From: Aurantimonas sp. 22II-16-19i
GTDB lineage: Bacteria > Pseudomonadota > Alphaproteobacteria > Rhizobiales > Rhizobiaceae
Direction: 5' to 3'
Assembly: GCF_002088275.1 (NCBI RefSeq)
Contig: NZ_AQQS01000012.1
Location: 62,001-126,000 of the forward strand
Length of the DNA: 64,000 nt
Positions 1 through 9,800 of the stretch are shown in pieces (positions within the stretch are counted from its first letter, which is position 1; each line of letters begins with the position of its first letter). Made by a program: the position numbers and the translations under genes. The notes beneath the pieces are model-generated. The model ran no database searches. It was not told the origin of the DNA and worked only from the letters and a program-made list of their open reading frames with translations.

Positions 1-875
1 TCATGGGCTACGTCTTGCCCTGGGGCCAGATGTCCTTCTGGGGCGCGACGGTCATCACCGGCTTCTTCACCGCCTTTCCGCTGATCGGCGATCCGATCCA
101 GCAGCTTCTGCTCGGCGGTTTCGCGGTCGACAACGCGACGTTGAACCGGTTCTTCTCGCTGCACTATCTCCTGCCGTTCATGATTGCCGGCGTGGTCATC
201 CTGCATGTCTGGGCGCTGCATGTGACCGGCCAGACCAACCCGACGGGCGTCGAGGTGAAGTCGTCGAAGGACACCGTGCCCTTCACGCCGCACGCGACGA
301 TCAAGGACGGCTTCGCCATGGTCGTCTTCCTGGCGATCTTCGCCTACATGCTGTTCTACATGCCGAACTATCTCGGCCATCCGGACAACTACATCGAGGC
401 GAACCCGCTGAAGACGCCGGCGCACATCGTTCCGGAATGGTACTTCCTGCCGTTCTACGCGATGCTGCGGGCGATCACCTTCAACATCGGGCCGATCGAT
501 TCCAAGCTCGGCGGCGTCCTCGTGATGTTCGGCTCGATCATCGTCCTGTTCTTCCTGCCGTGGCTCGACACCTCGCGGATCCGCTCGACCGCCTACCGGC
601 CGATGTACAAGATCTTCTTCTGGATCTTCGTGGCGAACGCCATCATGCTCGGCTGGCTCGGCTCCAAACCTGCGGAAGCGCCTTACACCTGGCTTTCGCT
701 GGTCGGCACGATCTACTATTTCGGCCACTTCCTGATCGTTATGCCGGTGCTCGGTCTCGTCGAGACACCGAAGCGGTTGCCGGGCTCCATCACCGAGGCG
801 GTCCTCGCCAAGTCGGGCGGGGGCGGCGGCGGAAGGCCGGCCGGGGCGGCCGCCGCACCGGACACCAAGGGCTGA
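1..875 (+). CDS. petB: Cytochrome b of the bc1 complex, C-terminal part (5' end outside window)
   Basis: Membrane subunit of the ubiquinol:cytochrome c oxidoreductase, carrying the two b hemes and the quinone sites. The reading frame is open at the left edge, so the first helices are missing. The fragment keeps a helix with two histidines 14 residues apart (FSLHYLLP and ILHVWALH), the expected second pair of heme ligands, and the quinol-site motif PEWY in [13 protein letters not shown]. Several further membrane helices follow. The C-terminus is an unusual Gly/Ala-rich tail ([16 protein letters not shown]). Cytochrome c1 starts 26 bases downstream as a separate gene, so this is not the fused cytochrome b/c1 form found in Bradyrhizobium. 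The Rieske protein gene presumably lies upstream, outside the window. Confidence 0.96.
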   Translation, partial: MGYVLPWGQMSFWGATVITGFFTAFPLIGDPIQQLLLGGFAVDNATLNRFFSLHYLLPFMIAGVVILHVWALHVTGQTNPTGVEVKSSKDTVPFTPHATIKDGFAMVVFLAIFAYMLFYMPNYLGHPDNYIEANPLKTPAHIVPEWYFLPFYAMLRAITFNIGPIDSKLGGVLVMFGSIIVLFFLPWLDTSRIRSTAYRPMYKIFFWIFVANAIMLGWLGSKPAEAPYTWLSLVGTIYYFGHFLIVMPVLGLVETPKRLPGSITEAVLAKSGGGGGGRPAGAAAAPDTKG

Positions 876-901
876 CCGAAAGAGCGTTGGGGGAACGATC
901 C

Positions 902-1837
902 ATGAAGAAACTCCTGCCAGCTCTGCTGGCCGCGGGCCTCGCCTTTGCTCCGATCGGGCTGGCTTTCGCCCAGGACGGCCAGGGACCGACGGAGAACACG
1001 GCTGCCGAAGAGGCCGCCGTCGGCACCGATGCCAGCGTCGAGGCGGCCGAGGAAGGCCATGCCGAGACGCCGCATTATCCGCTGCGCCATCCCGAGCAGA
1101 TGAACTGGTCCTTCGCCGGACCGTTCGGCCACTGGGACGTCGGCCAGCTGCAGCGCGGCCTGAAGGTCTATAAGGAAGTCTGCGCGGCCTGCCACGGCAT
1201 GCGCCTCGTCGCCTTCCGCAACCTCGCGGATCTCGGCTACAACGAGGACCAGGTGAAGGCGTTCGCGGCCGAATACACGGTCCAGGACGGCCCGAACGGC
1301 GATGGCGAGATGTTCGAGCGTCCGGGCATCCCGTCGGACTATTTCCCGTCGCCCTACCCGAACAGCGCGGCGGCCGCCGCCGCCAACAACGGCGCGGCGC
1401 CGCCGGACTTTTCCCTCCTCGCCAAGGCGCGGGCGGTGGAGCGTGGCTTCCCGACCTTCGTCTTCGACCTGTTCAGCCAGTATCAGGAGGCCGGGCCGGA
1501 CTACATCCACGCTCTCCTGACCGGCTATGACGAGCAGCCGTCGCCGCAGATCGAGGAATCGCTGCAGCCGGGGACCTACTACAATCCCTACTTCATCTCT
1601 GGGCCGGCCCTCGCCATGCCGCCGCCGATCAGCGACGACCAGGTGGAGTATGCCGACGGGGCGCCGCAGACGGTCGATCAGTATTCCCGCGACGTCTCCG
1701 CCTTCATGATGTGGGCCGCCGAGCCGCATCTCGTCGAGCGCAAGGCGACGGGCTTCGTGGTGATGCTCTTCCTCGTCGTCTTCGCCGGACTGCTCTTCGT
1801 CGTGAAGCGCCGGGTCTGGGCTGGCACGCCGCACTGA
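902..1837 (+). CDS. petC: Cytochrome c1 of the bc1 complex
   Basis: Periplasmic heme c subunit that passes electrons from the Rieske protein to a soluble or membrane cytochrome c. 311 residues. The start ATG at 902 opens a clear signal peptide (MKKLLPALLAAGLAFAP...AFA). The heme-binding motif CAACH is at residues 94-98. A candidate axial methionine lies in ALAMPPPISDD. A C-terminal membrane anchor (VVMLFLVVFAGLLFVV) is followed by a basic end. Residues about 25-58 form an acidic, Ala/Glu-rich linker before the conserved core. It is cotranscribed with cytochrome b, and a strong terminator follows at 1875. The frame stays open far upstream, but the signal peptide and the position just after the cytochrome b stop fix this start. 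Confidence 0.96.
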   Translation: MKKLLPALLAAGLAFAPIGLAFAQDGQGPTENTAAEEAAVGTDASVEAAEEGHAETPHYPLRHPEQMNWSFAGPFGHWDVGQLQRGLKVYKEVCAACHGMRLVAFRNLADLGYNEDQVKAFAAEYTVQDGPNGDGEMFERPGIPSDYFPSPYPNSAAAAAANNGAAPPDFSLLAKARAVERGFPTFVFDLFSQYQEAGPDYIHALLTGYDEQPSPQIEESLQPGTYYNPYFISGPALAMPPPISDDQVEYADGAPQTVDQYSRDVSAFMMWAAEPHLVERKATGFVVMLFLVVFAGLLFVVKRRVWAGTPH

Positions 1838-1874
1838 CGGCGGAACAGGATCGGCCGGACCGAAGCGATGGAAA

Positions 1875-1905
1875 GGGGAGAGCGCCGCAGCGCTCTCCCC
1901 TTTTC
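1875..1905 (+). terminator. Rho-independent terminator of the bc1 operon
   Basis: A perfect 10-base stem (GGGGAGAGCG with CGCTCTCCCC, 1875-1884 and 1891-1900) has a six-base loop and is followed by TTTTCT. It lies 37 bases after the cytochrome c1 stop. Confidence 0.9.
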
Positions 1906-1940
1906 TCGTTCGGGCGGGCCTTTTCTCGTTCGGGCGGGCG
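1901..1940. repeat. Two-copy 20-bp tandem repeat after the bc1 terminator
   Basis: TTTTCTCGTTCGGGCGGGC occurs at 1901-1919 and again at 1921-1939, with a unit of 20 bases. Each copy carries a T-run. The first copy supplies the T-tract of the terminator, so the second doubles it. It looks like a small slippage or recombination duplication. Confidence 0.9.
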
Positions 1941-2067
1941 GCTCGCGACGGCGTTCCACACCCATCCCTCGCAGGGCGCGCTTGCATTCGGCCGGGCGAC
2001 GGCGGAAAACCCCCTGATGCTCCGGCCCCCTTCGGCCGGCGGCCGTTTCGTGAGAGAGGATCGCCCC

Positions 2068-2388
2068 ATGTTTATCGCGATGAACCGCTTCAAGGTCCTG
2101 CCCGGCGCCGAGGAGGAGTTCGAGACGATGTGGCTGAACCGGGATTCCAAGCTGAGAGAGGTCCCCGGCTTCGTCGAGTTTCACATGCTGAAGGGGCCGG
2201 AGGGCGAGGGGCATCGCCTCTATTCGTCCCACACGGTGTGGGAGAGCGAGGAGGCCTTCGTCGCCTGGACCCGCTCGGAGGCGTTCCGCGCGGCCCATGG
2301 CAGCGCCGGCGGCACGCGGCCGCTCTATGACGGCCATCCCAACTTCGAGGGTTTCGAGGTGATCCAGACGATCGCCAGGGACGCCTGA
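2068..2388 (+). CDS. Antibiotic biosynthesis monooxygenase (ABM) domain protein
   Basis: A 106-residue ferredoxin-like-fold protein of the ABM / heme-degrading-monooxygenase-like group. The N-terminus [19 protein letters not shown] and the later patterns [21 protein letters not shown] and W..SEAFRAAH are the family's usual landmarks. Such proteins act as small cytoplasmic oxygenases, and some bind heme. The substrate cannot be read from the sequence. The start ATG at 2068 follows GAGAGAGGA. The gene is independent of the bc1 operon (terminator between) and ends 7 bases before apt, so the two are probably cotranscribed. IsdG-like heme degradation is possible but unproven. Confidence 0.8.
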   Translation: MFIAMNRFKVLPGAEEEFETMWLNRDSKLREVPGFVEFHMLKGPEGEGHRLYSSHTVWESEEAFVAWTRSEAFRAAHGSAGGTRPLYDGHPNFEGFEVIQTIARDA

Positions 2389-2395
2389 GGCCGGC

Positions 2396-2953
2396 ATGAC
2401 CACCAGCGCGCCCCCCGTGGCCGGAAACCGGTTCGCCGACGCCATCCGGAGCATTCCGGACTATCCCAAGCCCGGCATCATGTTCCGGGACATCACGACG
2501 CTGCTCGCCAGCCCGGTGTCCTTCCGGGAGGCCGTCGACGCGATGGTGGCGCCCTACAAGGACGCGGGCGTCGCCCTCGTCGCCGGCATCGAGGCGCGGG
2601 GCTTCATCCTCGGCGGGGCCATGTCGCATCAGCTCGCCGCCGGCTTCGTGCCGATCCGCAAGAAGGGCAAGCTGCCCCACGAGACGATCCGCGTCGCCTA
2701 CAGCCTCGAATACGGCGTCGACGAGATGGAGGTGCACCGCGACGCGGTGGCGCCGGGGACTCGCGTTCTCCTCACTGACGACCTGATCGCGACGGGCGGC
2801 ACCGCCGAGGGCGCCGTGAAGCTCCTGCGCGAACTCGGCGCCGAGATCGTCGGCGCCTGCTTCGTCATCGACCTGCCGGAACTCGGCGGCCGCAAGCGCC
2901 TTGAGGCCATGGGCGTCTCGGTGCAGACCCTCGTCGCCTTCGACGGTCACTGA
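2396..2953 (+). CDS. apt: Adenine phosphoribosyltransferase
   Basis: Salvages adenine: adenine + PRPP gives AMP + pyrophosphate, in the cytoplasm. 185 residues, slightly long for the family through a short N-terminal extension. The sequence shows the [18 protein letters not shown] segment, the [10 protein letters not shown] loop, and the PRPP-binding signature [13 protein letters not shown] at residues 124-136. It begins 7 bases after the ABM gene. An apt close to the bc1 genes is a common arrangement in Hyphomicrobiales. Confidence 0.97.
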   Translation: MTTSAPPVAGNRFADAIRSIPDYPKPGIMFRDITTLLASPVSFREAVDAMVAPYKDAGVALVAGIEARGFILGGAMSHQLAAGFVPIRKKGKLPHETIRVAYSLEYGVDEMEVHRDAVAPGTRVLLTDDLIATGGTAEGAVKLLRELGAEIVGACFVIDLPELGGRKRLEAMGVSVQTLVAFDGH

Positions 2954-3076
2954 CGGACCGACCGGCCCATCGCCGCGTCCCGCAAAACCGTCGTGGCGAC
3001 GGCGCGCCGGAGAACGGAAGCCCCGAGCGTTTCGCAGCCGCCGCCCCGGATCGCGGCGGGACGGCGCTCTGCAAAC

Positions 3077-3115
3077 GAAAAGAAGGGCGCCCGCCGCTTC
3101 ATGCGGGGGACGCCC
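3077..3115 (-). terminator. Terminator of the min operon (minus strand)
   Basis: On the minus strand GGGCGTCCCCCGC and GCGGCGGGCGCCC pair with few mismatches around a five-base loop (stem arms 3085-3097 and 3103-3115), followed by TTCTTTTC. It lies about 50 bases after the stop of the 49-residue ORF, which supports that ORF being the last gene of the min transcript. Confidence 0.85.
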
Positions 3116-3166
3116 TCGATCATCTCGCGGGGAGCCTGGCGATCCGCCGGCTCCGGGGTTCATCCG

Positions 3167-3316
3167 TCAGCGCGCGGCGGCTTCCTCGCAGGCCTGGACG
3201 TGCTTGGCCAGCGCCTCGTTCGGCAGGAAGCCGGCGATCGACTTGATGTCGCGCTTTTCGAACTTCGGCATCTTCTGCAGTTCCTGCAGTCGCGTGATCA
3301 GCTGTGCTCGGCTCAT
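3167..3316 (-). CDS. Small 49-residue protein of unknown function, last gene of the min operon
   Basis: Short minus-strand ORF starting MSRAQLITRLQELQKMPKF and ending CEEAAAR. The start ATG at 3316 has a strong ribosome binding site (AAGGAG, 7 bases before it). The coding stretch lies 73 bases after minE and before a good terminator, so it is very likely translated as part of minC-D-E. The N-terminal third looks like an amphipathic helix with regular Leu/Ile spacing. A single Cys lies near the C-terminus (residue 43). I recognise no domain. It could be a small regulator of division, or simply an unrelated gene on the same transcript. Confidence 0.7.
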   Translation of the reverse strand: MSRAQLITRLQELQKMPKFEKRDIKSIAGFLPNEALAKHVQACEEAAAR

Positions 3317-3389
3317 CGACTTCTCCTTGTCTGTGCCGTCACCGGTCAGGGCATCATGCCTTCGGGGCGGCTTTGCGGCGGACGTTCTC

Positions 3390-3653
3390 TCAGGCCGCTC
3401 GCATGCTTGCGGTCACGGGGATCTCGATGTCGACTTCGAGGGTCGAGACGTGCTCGCCCCGCTCCATCGTGACGTTCACCTTGTCGGCGTCGAGCTGGAT
3501 GTGCTTGGCGATGACGGCGAGGATTTCCTCCCTGAGGAGGCCGACGAGATCGGAGTGACCCACCGTGGCCCGTTCATGGGCCAGGAGGACCTGCAGGCGC
3601 TCGCGCGCCATCGGCGCGGAGCTGCGCCTGTTCAGGAAGCTGAAGAGGCTCAT
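3390..3653 (-). CDS. minE: Cell division topological specificity factor MinE
   Basis: Stimulates the MinD ATPase and drives the Min oscillation that keeps the division inhibitor away from mid-cell. 87 residues, the normal length. The N-terminal amphipathic [10 protein letters not shown] membrane-targeting segment is followed by [13 protein letters not shown], the MinD-contact region, and then by the dimerising topological-specificity half ([21 protein letters not shown]). Its ATG overlaps the minD stop by four bases (ATGA), so translation is probably coupled. Confidence 0.96.
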   Translation of the reverse strand: MSLFSFLNRRSSAPMARERLQVLLAHERATVGHSDLVGLLREEILAVIAKHIQLDADKVNVTMERGEHVSTLEVDIEIPVTASMRAA

Positions 3654-4465
3654 GCAGCCCTCCGTCCGAACAGCTTGTTCATGAAGCCGCGGCGCTCGCC
3701 GGGAATGGTCATCGGTACCTGCTCGCCGGCGAGGCGGCGGGCCGCATCACGATAGGCGAGGGCGGGGGCGCAGTTGACGTCGTTGAGGGTGACCGGCGCG
3801 CCGAGGTTCGAGGCGCGCAGGACATCCATGGACTCGGGGATGATGCCGAGCAGCGGGATCGACAGGATCTCGAGCACGTCCTCGACCTTCAGCATGTCGC
3901 CACGCTCGGCACGGTTCGAATCGTAGCGGGTCAGGAGCAGGTGCTTCTCCATCCGCTCGCCGTTTTCGGCCTTCTTGGTCTTGGCGTCGAGGAGGCCGAT
4001 GATGCGGTCGGAATCGCGCACCGAGGAGACTTCCGGATTGGTCACGACGACGGCCGTGTCGGCATGGCGCATGGCGAGCGTCGCGCCGCGCTCGATGCCG
4101 GCCGGCGAATCGCAGATGATCCAGTCGAAGCTCTTGCGCAACTCGTCGATCACCCGCTCGACGCCCTCGGCGGTCAGGTTGTCCTTGTCGCGGGTCTGGG
4201 AGGCCGGCAGGAGAAACAGCGTCTCCAGCCGCTTGTCGCGGATCAGCGCCTGGGTGAGCTTGGCATCGCCCTGCACGACGTTGATCAGATCGTAGACCAC
4301 CCGGCGCTCGGCGCCCATGACGAGGTCGAGGTTGCGCAGGCCGACGTCGAAATCGACGACCACGGTCTTCTCGCCCCTCTGCGCGAGCGCCGCGCCGAGA
4401 GCGGCCGTCGACGTGGTCTTGCCGACGCCGCCCTTGCCCGATGTCACCACGATCACTTTCGCCAT
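3650..4465 (-). CDS. minD: Septum site-determining ATPase MinD
   Basis: Membrane-binding ParA/MinD-type ATPase that recruits MinC. 271 residues. The deviant Walker A motif GKGGVGKT is at residues 10-17, followed by [12 protein letters not shown] (switch region) and [11 protein letters not shown] (Walker B). The C-terminus ends in a basic amphipathic stretch (FMNKLFGRR) suited to be the membrane-targeting helix. It sits between minC (34 bases upstream) and minE (4-base overlap). Confidence 0.97.
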   Translation of the reverse strand: MAKVIVVTSGKGGVGKTTSTAALGAALAQRGEKTVVVDFDVGLRNLDLVMGAERRVVYDLINVVQGDAKLTQALIRDKRLETLFLLPASQTRDKDNLTAEGVERVIDELRKSFDWIICDSPAGIERGATLAMRHADTAVVVTNPEVSSVRDSDRIIGLLDAKTKKAENGERMEKHLLLTRYDSNRAERGDMLKVEDVLEILSIPLLGIIPESMDVLRASNLGAPVTLNDVNCAPALAYRDAARRLAGEQVPMTIPGERRGFMNKLFGRRAA

Positions 4466-4499
4466 GTCATTCTCCTGCTATTGCCCGGCCGATCATGGC

Positions 4500-5270
4500 T
4501 CAGGCCAGCCTTTCAGCCTTGATGGTGTCGCCTTCGAGCCAGACCACGACGGGCTGGCCGAGATGTTTGGGGTCCATGTCGTCGGGCATCTTGTAGAGCC
4601 CGTCGATCGCCAGAAGCTCGGCTTCCAGCTTGCGGCAGAAGATCCGCGCCGAGGCATTGCCGACCGAGCCGGCCAGCGCCCGGCCGCGCAGCGTGCCGTA
4701 GATGTGGATGGAGCCGCCGGCGACGATTTCGGCTCCCGAAGCGACCGAGCCGAGGATGGTGACGTCGCCTTCGGGAAAGATGATCGACTGGCCGGAGCGC
4801 ACCGGCTCGGTGATGACGATCGAGGAGGCCGCGCGCTGCGCATGCATCTCGATGGCCGGCTCGGCGTGCTTTGCCGGCTGGCTCGCCGGGCTGTCCGCCG
4901 CCGTGGCGGCCGGTGCCGGGGCGGCCTCGGGCTCGATGTCGCCGGCCGGGCGGCCGCCCTTCATCAGCGGCGGCATGTTGGGGCCGATCACCGAGCCGCG
5001 CACGCCCTCGATGCCCATCACGCGCACGCCGCGCTCGCCGAGTTCGCCGAGAAGCTCCTTCAGGTCGGCCTGCGTGATGTCGAGGCCGTCGAGATCGAGG
5101 ACGATCGGCCGGCCGAGGAAGAAGCCGGTCGAGCGCGCGGCGAGATCGTCGAGGCGTTCCAGCCAGTTGGAGAACGGCAGCTCGGGCGACAGCACCAGCG
5201 CCAGGAAGGAGCGTCCCTTCAGGCGGATCGGGCGGGTGTCGGTCAGCGTCTTGGCAGCGGTCTTGGTCAT
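4500..5270 (-). CDS. minC: Septum site-determining protein MinC
   Basis: FtsZ polymerisation inhibitor that works with MinD. 256 residues. The N-terminal MinC domain (PIRLKGRSFLALVLSPE, residues about 12-100) is joined by a long Ala/Pro-rich, low-complexity linker (about 125-160) to the C-terminal beta-helical domain, recognisable by VRSGQSIIFPEGDVTILGSV and AGGSIHIYGTLRGRA. First gene of the min transcript. The 282 bases upstream separate it from the divergent gene at 5553 and must hold both promoters. Confidence 0.95.
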   Translation of the reverse strand: MTKTAAKTLTDTRPIRLKGRSFLALVLSPELPFSNWLERLDDLAARSTGFFLGRPIVLDLDGLDITQADLKELLGELGERGVRVMGIEGVRGSVIGPNMPPLMKGGRPAGDIEPEAAPAPAATAADSPASQPAKHAEPAIEMHAQRAASSIVITEPVRSGQSIIFPEGDVTILGSVASGAEIVAGGSIHIYGTLRGRALAGSVGNASARIFCRKLEAELLAIDGLYKMPDDMDPKHLGQPVVVWLEGDTIKAERLA

Positions 5271-5552
5271 CTCGGGCAGTCGCGGTCCAGCGGATGGGTT
5301 GCGGGTCGGGTGAGCCGGTTAACGAGAATTAACCACCGGAGTTTGCGCCGGGCTGACTCGCGCGCCGAGGTGGCCGTCGTCGGGGAGGAGGGCCACGGAG
5401 ACTGGCCAGCGAAGCCGGCCCGGGAGGCGGAAACGGCGGCCGTGCCGGCGCCCGGAACCCACCATGCCTTCGTGGCGACAGGAGGGCTTTGCGCGGCGGC
5501 GGCTTTCCTGCCAGATCGTGGCAGACGCGCCAACTATCCGAAGGACCACCCC

Positions 5553-6470
5553 ATGGCATCCCCCTCTAGCGCCCAATCCTATGACGGCGACCCGAAGAAC
5601 GACGACGCGCTGGTCTATCTCAACGGCGAGTTCGTCCACCGCGACAAGGCCTCCGTCTCGGTCTTCGACGCCGGCTTCGTCCTCGGCGACGGCATCTGGG
5701 AAGGGCTGCGGCTGGTCAATGGCAAGCTCTTGTCGCTGGATCTTCATCTCGACCGCCTGTTCGAGGGGGCGAAGGCGATCAGCCTGGATATCGGCATGAG
5801 CCGGCAGGCGATCACCGAGGCGATCCTCAAGACTTGCGAGATCAACGGCTTTGCCACCGACACCCATATCCGGATGATGATCTCGCGGGGCAGGAAGACG
5901 ACGCCCAACCAGGACCCGCGCTTCATGGCCTCCGGGGCGACGGTGGTCATCGTCGCCGAGATCAAGCGCCCGCGGGCGAGCTTCGCCGACACCGGCCTGA
6001 CGCTCTTCACCTCGACCTTCCGCTGCTCGACGCCGGATGTCTTCGACCTCCACCTCAATTCCCACAGCCGGCTGAACCTCATCCAGGCGCTGATCCAGGC
6101 GATCGCGGCGGGCGCCGACGAAGCCCTGATGCTGGACCATCGCGGTTTCGTCGCGAGCTGCAACTCGACCAACTTCTTCATCGTCAGGAAGGGTGAACTC
6201 TGGACCTCGCCGGGGCTCACCAGCTTCAACGGCATCACCCGGGGTCATGTCAGCCGGCTCTACGGCGAGACGATCGGCCCTTCCTTCGAGAAGGACTTCA
6301 CCCTCGCGCAGGCCTATTCGGCCGACGAGGCCTTCGTCACCGGAACCCTCGGCGGCATCACGCCGGTGACGAAGATCGACGGCCATGTCATCGGCGACGG
6401 CAGGCCAGGCCCGCTCACCCGGCAGGCCGCCAGGACCTATTGGGACTACGTCGCCGAGGTCTCGGCGTGA
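5553..6470 (+). CDS. Aminotransferase class IV-fold protein lacking the PLP lysine
   Basis: 305 residues with the fold-type IV (D-amino-acid / branched-chain aminotransferase) pattern: VSVFDAGFVLGDGIWEGLRL (residues 35-54), LHLDRLFEGA, a GADEALMLDHRGFV block (187-200) and a GTLGGITPV end. The expected Schiff-base lysine site (K-x-L-N in the family) reads NSHSRLN (169-175), with Ser172 at the lysine position. There is no lysine at all between residues 138 and 213. The usual T-E-G-S motif, whose Glu contacts PLP, reads VASCNSTNFF. Transamination by the standard mechanism is therefore doubtful. The start ATG at 5553 follows AAGGA. It is monocistronic and divergent from minC. Fold assignment is sound; function is open. 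Confidence 0.85.
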   Translation: MASPSSAQSYDGDPKNDDALVYLNGEFVHRDKASVSVFDAGFVLGDGIWEGLRLVNGKLLSLDLHLDRLFEGAKAISLDIGMSRQAITEAILKTCEINGFATDTHIRMMISRGRKTTPNQDPRFMASGATVVIVAEIKRPRASFADTGLTLFTSTFRCSTPDVFDLHLNSHSRLNLIQALIQAIAAGADEALMLDHRGFVASCNSTNFFIVRKGELWTSPGLTSFNGITRGHVSRLYGETIGPSFEKDFTLAQAYSADEAFVTGTLGGITPVTKIDGHVIGDGRPGPLTRQAARTYWDYVAEVSA

Positions 6471-6882
6471 AGCGACGCCGCCTCGCCCCGGGCGGCGCCT
6501 CGTCGCCGACCGGTCGCCAGGGGGCGAGCCGTTCGGCACCGTCACTCGTCATTTGAACCGACAAGACCCTGTCCCTTGACGCGTGTCCCGTGCCGGATGC
6601 GATGACGATGGCAATTCTTCCGTCTTCCGGTGCTGCCCAAGCAATGCCGTTGCTGCCGATAAACTAAGCCGAGAAATCATTTTTTTACGAAGCGACGTTT
6701 AGGCAGGTGGGGCGATGCCGGGACAATCCGAATCAGGCCGGTTCCGCCAAGCTTGAAGCCCGCAACCTTGCCGGGTGGGGCCGGGCGAGATCCATCCGTT
6801 CATCCCTTGCCTCGCGATGACACCCGGCCGCCGATCCCCTCCGCGGCCGTCCCACCAGATGTCTATCGAGCGAGATGAACCC
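6471..6882. other. Gene-free region upstream of the ELWxxDGT protein
   Basis: No credible gene on either strand. It holds an AT-richer patch at about 6657-6700 (GATAAACTAAGCC and a T7 run), unusual for this GC-rich window and a likely promoter or regulator target for the gene at 6883. A short GC hairpin (GCCGCC/GGCGGC) follows the preceding stop but has no T-tract. Confidence 0.5.
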
Positions 6883-9800
6883 ATGGCTACAGACAACGCG
6901 CCGACCACGATCGATTTCGGTAACAGGAGCGATGCCGTCTTCTTCGAGGCGGACGACGGCACCCATGGCACCGAGCTCTGGGTGACTGACGGCACCGAGG
7001 CCGGCACGCATCTCGTCAGGGACATAGCGGAGGGATCCGTTTCGGGACGCGGCGCCCGATCGGCGGCATTCGGTGAAAGCGGCGTCGTGTTCATTGCTGA
7101 CGACGGCTCGGGATCCGGCTTCGAGTTGTGGTTAAGCGACGGGACGGAAGCCGGCACCCGCCTCGTCAAGGAACTCACCGTCGATTTGAACTCGGGGATT
7201 CCGAACTACCTGACGAGCATGCCGGACGGCCGCGTCATCTTCCAAACCTCCGATACCGATCACGGCTATGAGCTTTGGGTGACGGACGGGACCGAGGCGG
7301 GCACGGTGCTCGTGAAGGATATCTACACGGGCACGAGTGGTTCATCGCCGTACGGCTTCGTGGCGCTCGGCGATGGTCGCATGGTCTTCCGGGCAAGTGA
7401 CGGAACGAATGGCTCCGAGCTTTGGGTGACGGATGGCACCGAGGCAGGGACGGTGCTCCTGAAGGACATCCGATCAGGCTCGGGCAGTTCATCGCCGATC
7501 GAGCTCACAGCGCTCGCCGATGGCCGCCTCGTCTTCCGGGCAAATGACGGCACGAATGGCGCCGAGGTTTGGGTGACGGATGGCACCGCGACGGGCACGG
7601 TTCTCCTGAAGGACATCGCTGCAGGCTCGAGCAGTTCGACGCCGTCTGGCTTCACGGCGCTCGGCGATGGCCGTCTCGTCTTCCAAAGCTACGACTCCGC
7701 GAACGGCTACGAGCTTTGGGTGACGGACGGCACCGAGGCGGGCACGGTTCTCGTGAAGGACATCAGATCAGGCTCGGGCAGTTCATCTCCGTATGGCTTT
7801 GAGCCGCTTGCCGATGGCCGTCTGGTCTTTTCGGCGAATGATGGCACCAATGGCTCGGAGCTTTGGGTGACGGACGGCACCGAGGCGGGCACGGTTCTCC
7901 TGAAGGATATCTACACAGGCTATAACGGTTCAGCACCGTCCGGCTTCACGGCGCTCGGCAATGGCCGTCTCGTCTTTCTGGCGAATGACGGCACGAACGG
8001 CACAGAGCTCTGGGTGACGGATGGCACCGAGGCCGGCACGGTGCTTCTGAAGGATATCTACTCAGGCTCGAGCGCTTCGTCGCTGAACAATTTCACGACC
8101 CTCGGTGATGGCCGAATGATCTTTTCGGCGAACGACGGAACGCACGGCGTAGAACTCTGGGTGACGGACGGCACCGCGGCCGGCACGGTCCTGCTCGACG
8201 ACATCTACAGCGGCGCCAGCAATTCTTCTCTCGATTTCTTCACCTCCGCCGTGCTCTCCTCCGAACCGGTCTTCGTCGAAGATGCCGGTGCCGTGACGCT
8301 GCTGCCGCAGGCAGTGCTCTCGGACGCCGACAGCGCGACGCTGCAATCCGTCACGCTGACATTGTCGGCGGCGCCGGACGGTGCGGCGGAAAGCCTTGCC
8401 GCAAGCGGCCTGCCGGCCGGGATCACCGCCGGCGCCTACGATCCCGACAGCCGCAGCATCACCCTGTCGGGAAGTGCCAGCGTCGCCGACTACCAGGCGG
8501 CCCTGCGCCTCGTCACCTATCTGAACGGCTCGCAGAACCCGGACGAAACCGATCGCACGGTGACGGTGACGGTCACCGACGACGGCGGCCAGACCTCGAC
8601 CGACAGCTTCGGGCTCGGCGTCACAGCCACCGACGACGCGGGCGTCGCCGTCGACGATGCCTTCACCACCGACGAGGCGACCGCCATCGGCTCCGGACTC
8701 AGCCTCTTCGACGCCAATGGCGGCTCCGCCGACGAGGACGTCGATTCCGTGCTGGCGATCGGCGCGGTGAACGGCAGCGGCGCCAATGTCGGGCAGGCGA
8801 TCACGCTCGCCTCCGGCGCCCTCCTCACCGTCAATGCCGACGGCACCTTCGCCTACGATCCGAACGGCGCCTTCGACAGCCTCGCCGCCGAGGGATCGGG
8901 CGCGGCCAATATCAGCGCCACCGACAGCTTTACCTACACCCTCGTCGGCGGCGGCACGGCCACCGTCACCCTCACCATCGACGGTCTCGACACCAACGAC
9001 ACGCTGGAAGGCACCGCAGGCGGCGACGCCTTCGTCGGCGGCCCGGGCTACGACACCGTCAGCTACGCCACTTCCTCGGCCGGCGTGACGATCGACCTCG
9101 CGGCGGGCACGGCCAGCGGCGGCGACGCCGAGGGCGACAGCTTCACCTCGATCGAGTTCCTCATCGGCTCGAGCCATGCCGACACCCTGAGCGGCACCGA
9201 CGGGACGAACAATTTCGACGCCGGCGCCGGGTTGGACATCGTCGTGGCCCGCGGCGGCGACGACGTCGTCACCGGCTCGATCGACGCCGCGAACGACACC
9301 TATGACGGCGGCGATGGCGTCGATCTCCTCGACTATTCGGCCGTCACCGACGCGGTCACCGTCGATCTCGATGCAGGCCTGGCGTCGAGCAGCAGCATCG
9401 GCAACGACACGCTGGTCTCGTTCGAGCGGCTTCTCACCGGGTCGGGCAACGACGTCATCACCGGGTCGGCGACGACGACCCTGATCGGCTCGGGGCTCGG
9501 CGACGACACCATCACCGGCAGCGACGGCGACACCACCATCTATGCCGGCGGCGGCGACGACACGGTCAATGCCGGGGCGGGTAGCGACACCATCTTCGGC
9601 GGCCATGGCGCCGACACGCTGAATGGCGATGCCGGCGACGATCTCATCTCCGCCGGACCCGGCCTGTTCTGGGACACGCTCGACGGCGGCGAGGGCTTCG
9701 ACACCCTGGACATGTCGGATGCCACCGTCGCCGTGAAGGTCAACCTCGCGGCCGGCTACAGCCTGGGGCTCGGCGTCGATACGCTCTCGAACTTCGAGCG

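Noticed and set aside
716-1987. 423-codon minus-strand frame over cytochrome c1
   Set aside because: Shadow of cytochrome b/c1; composition is Arg/Gly-rich without domains.
3905-3925. tRNA T-loop-like words such as GGTTCGAATC
   Set aside because: They lie inside minD (and similar ones inside other genes) with no cloverleaf around them.
7123-8298. Regular repeats that might suggest a CRISPR-like array
   Set aside because: The 147-bp units are in-frame protein repeats of the ELWxxDGT family, not short repeats with unique spacers.
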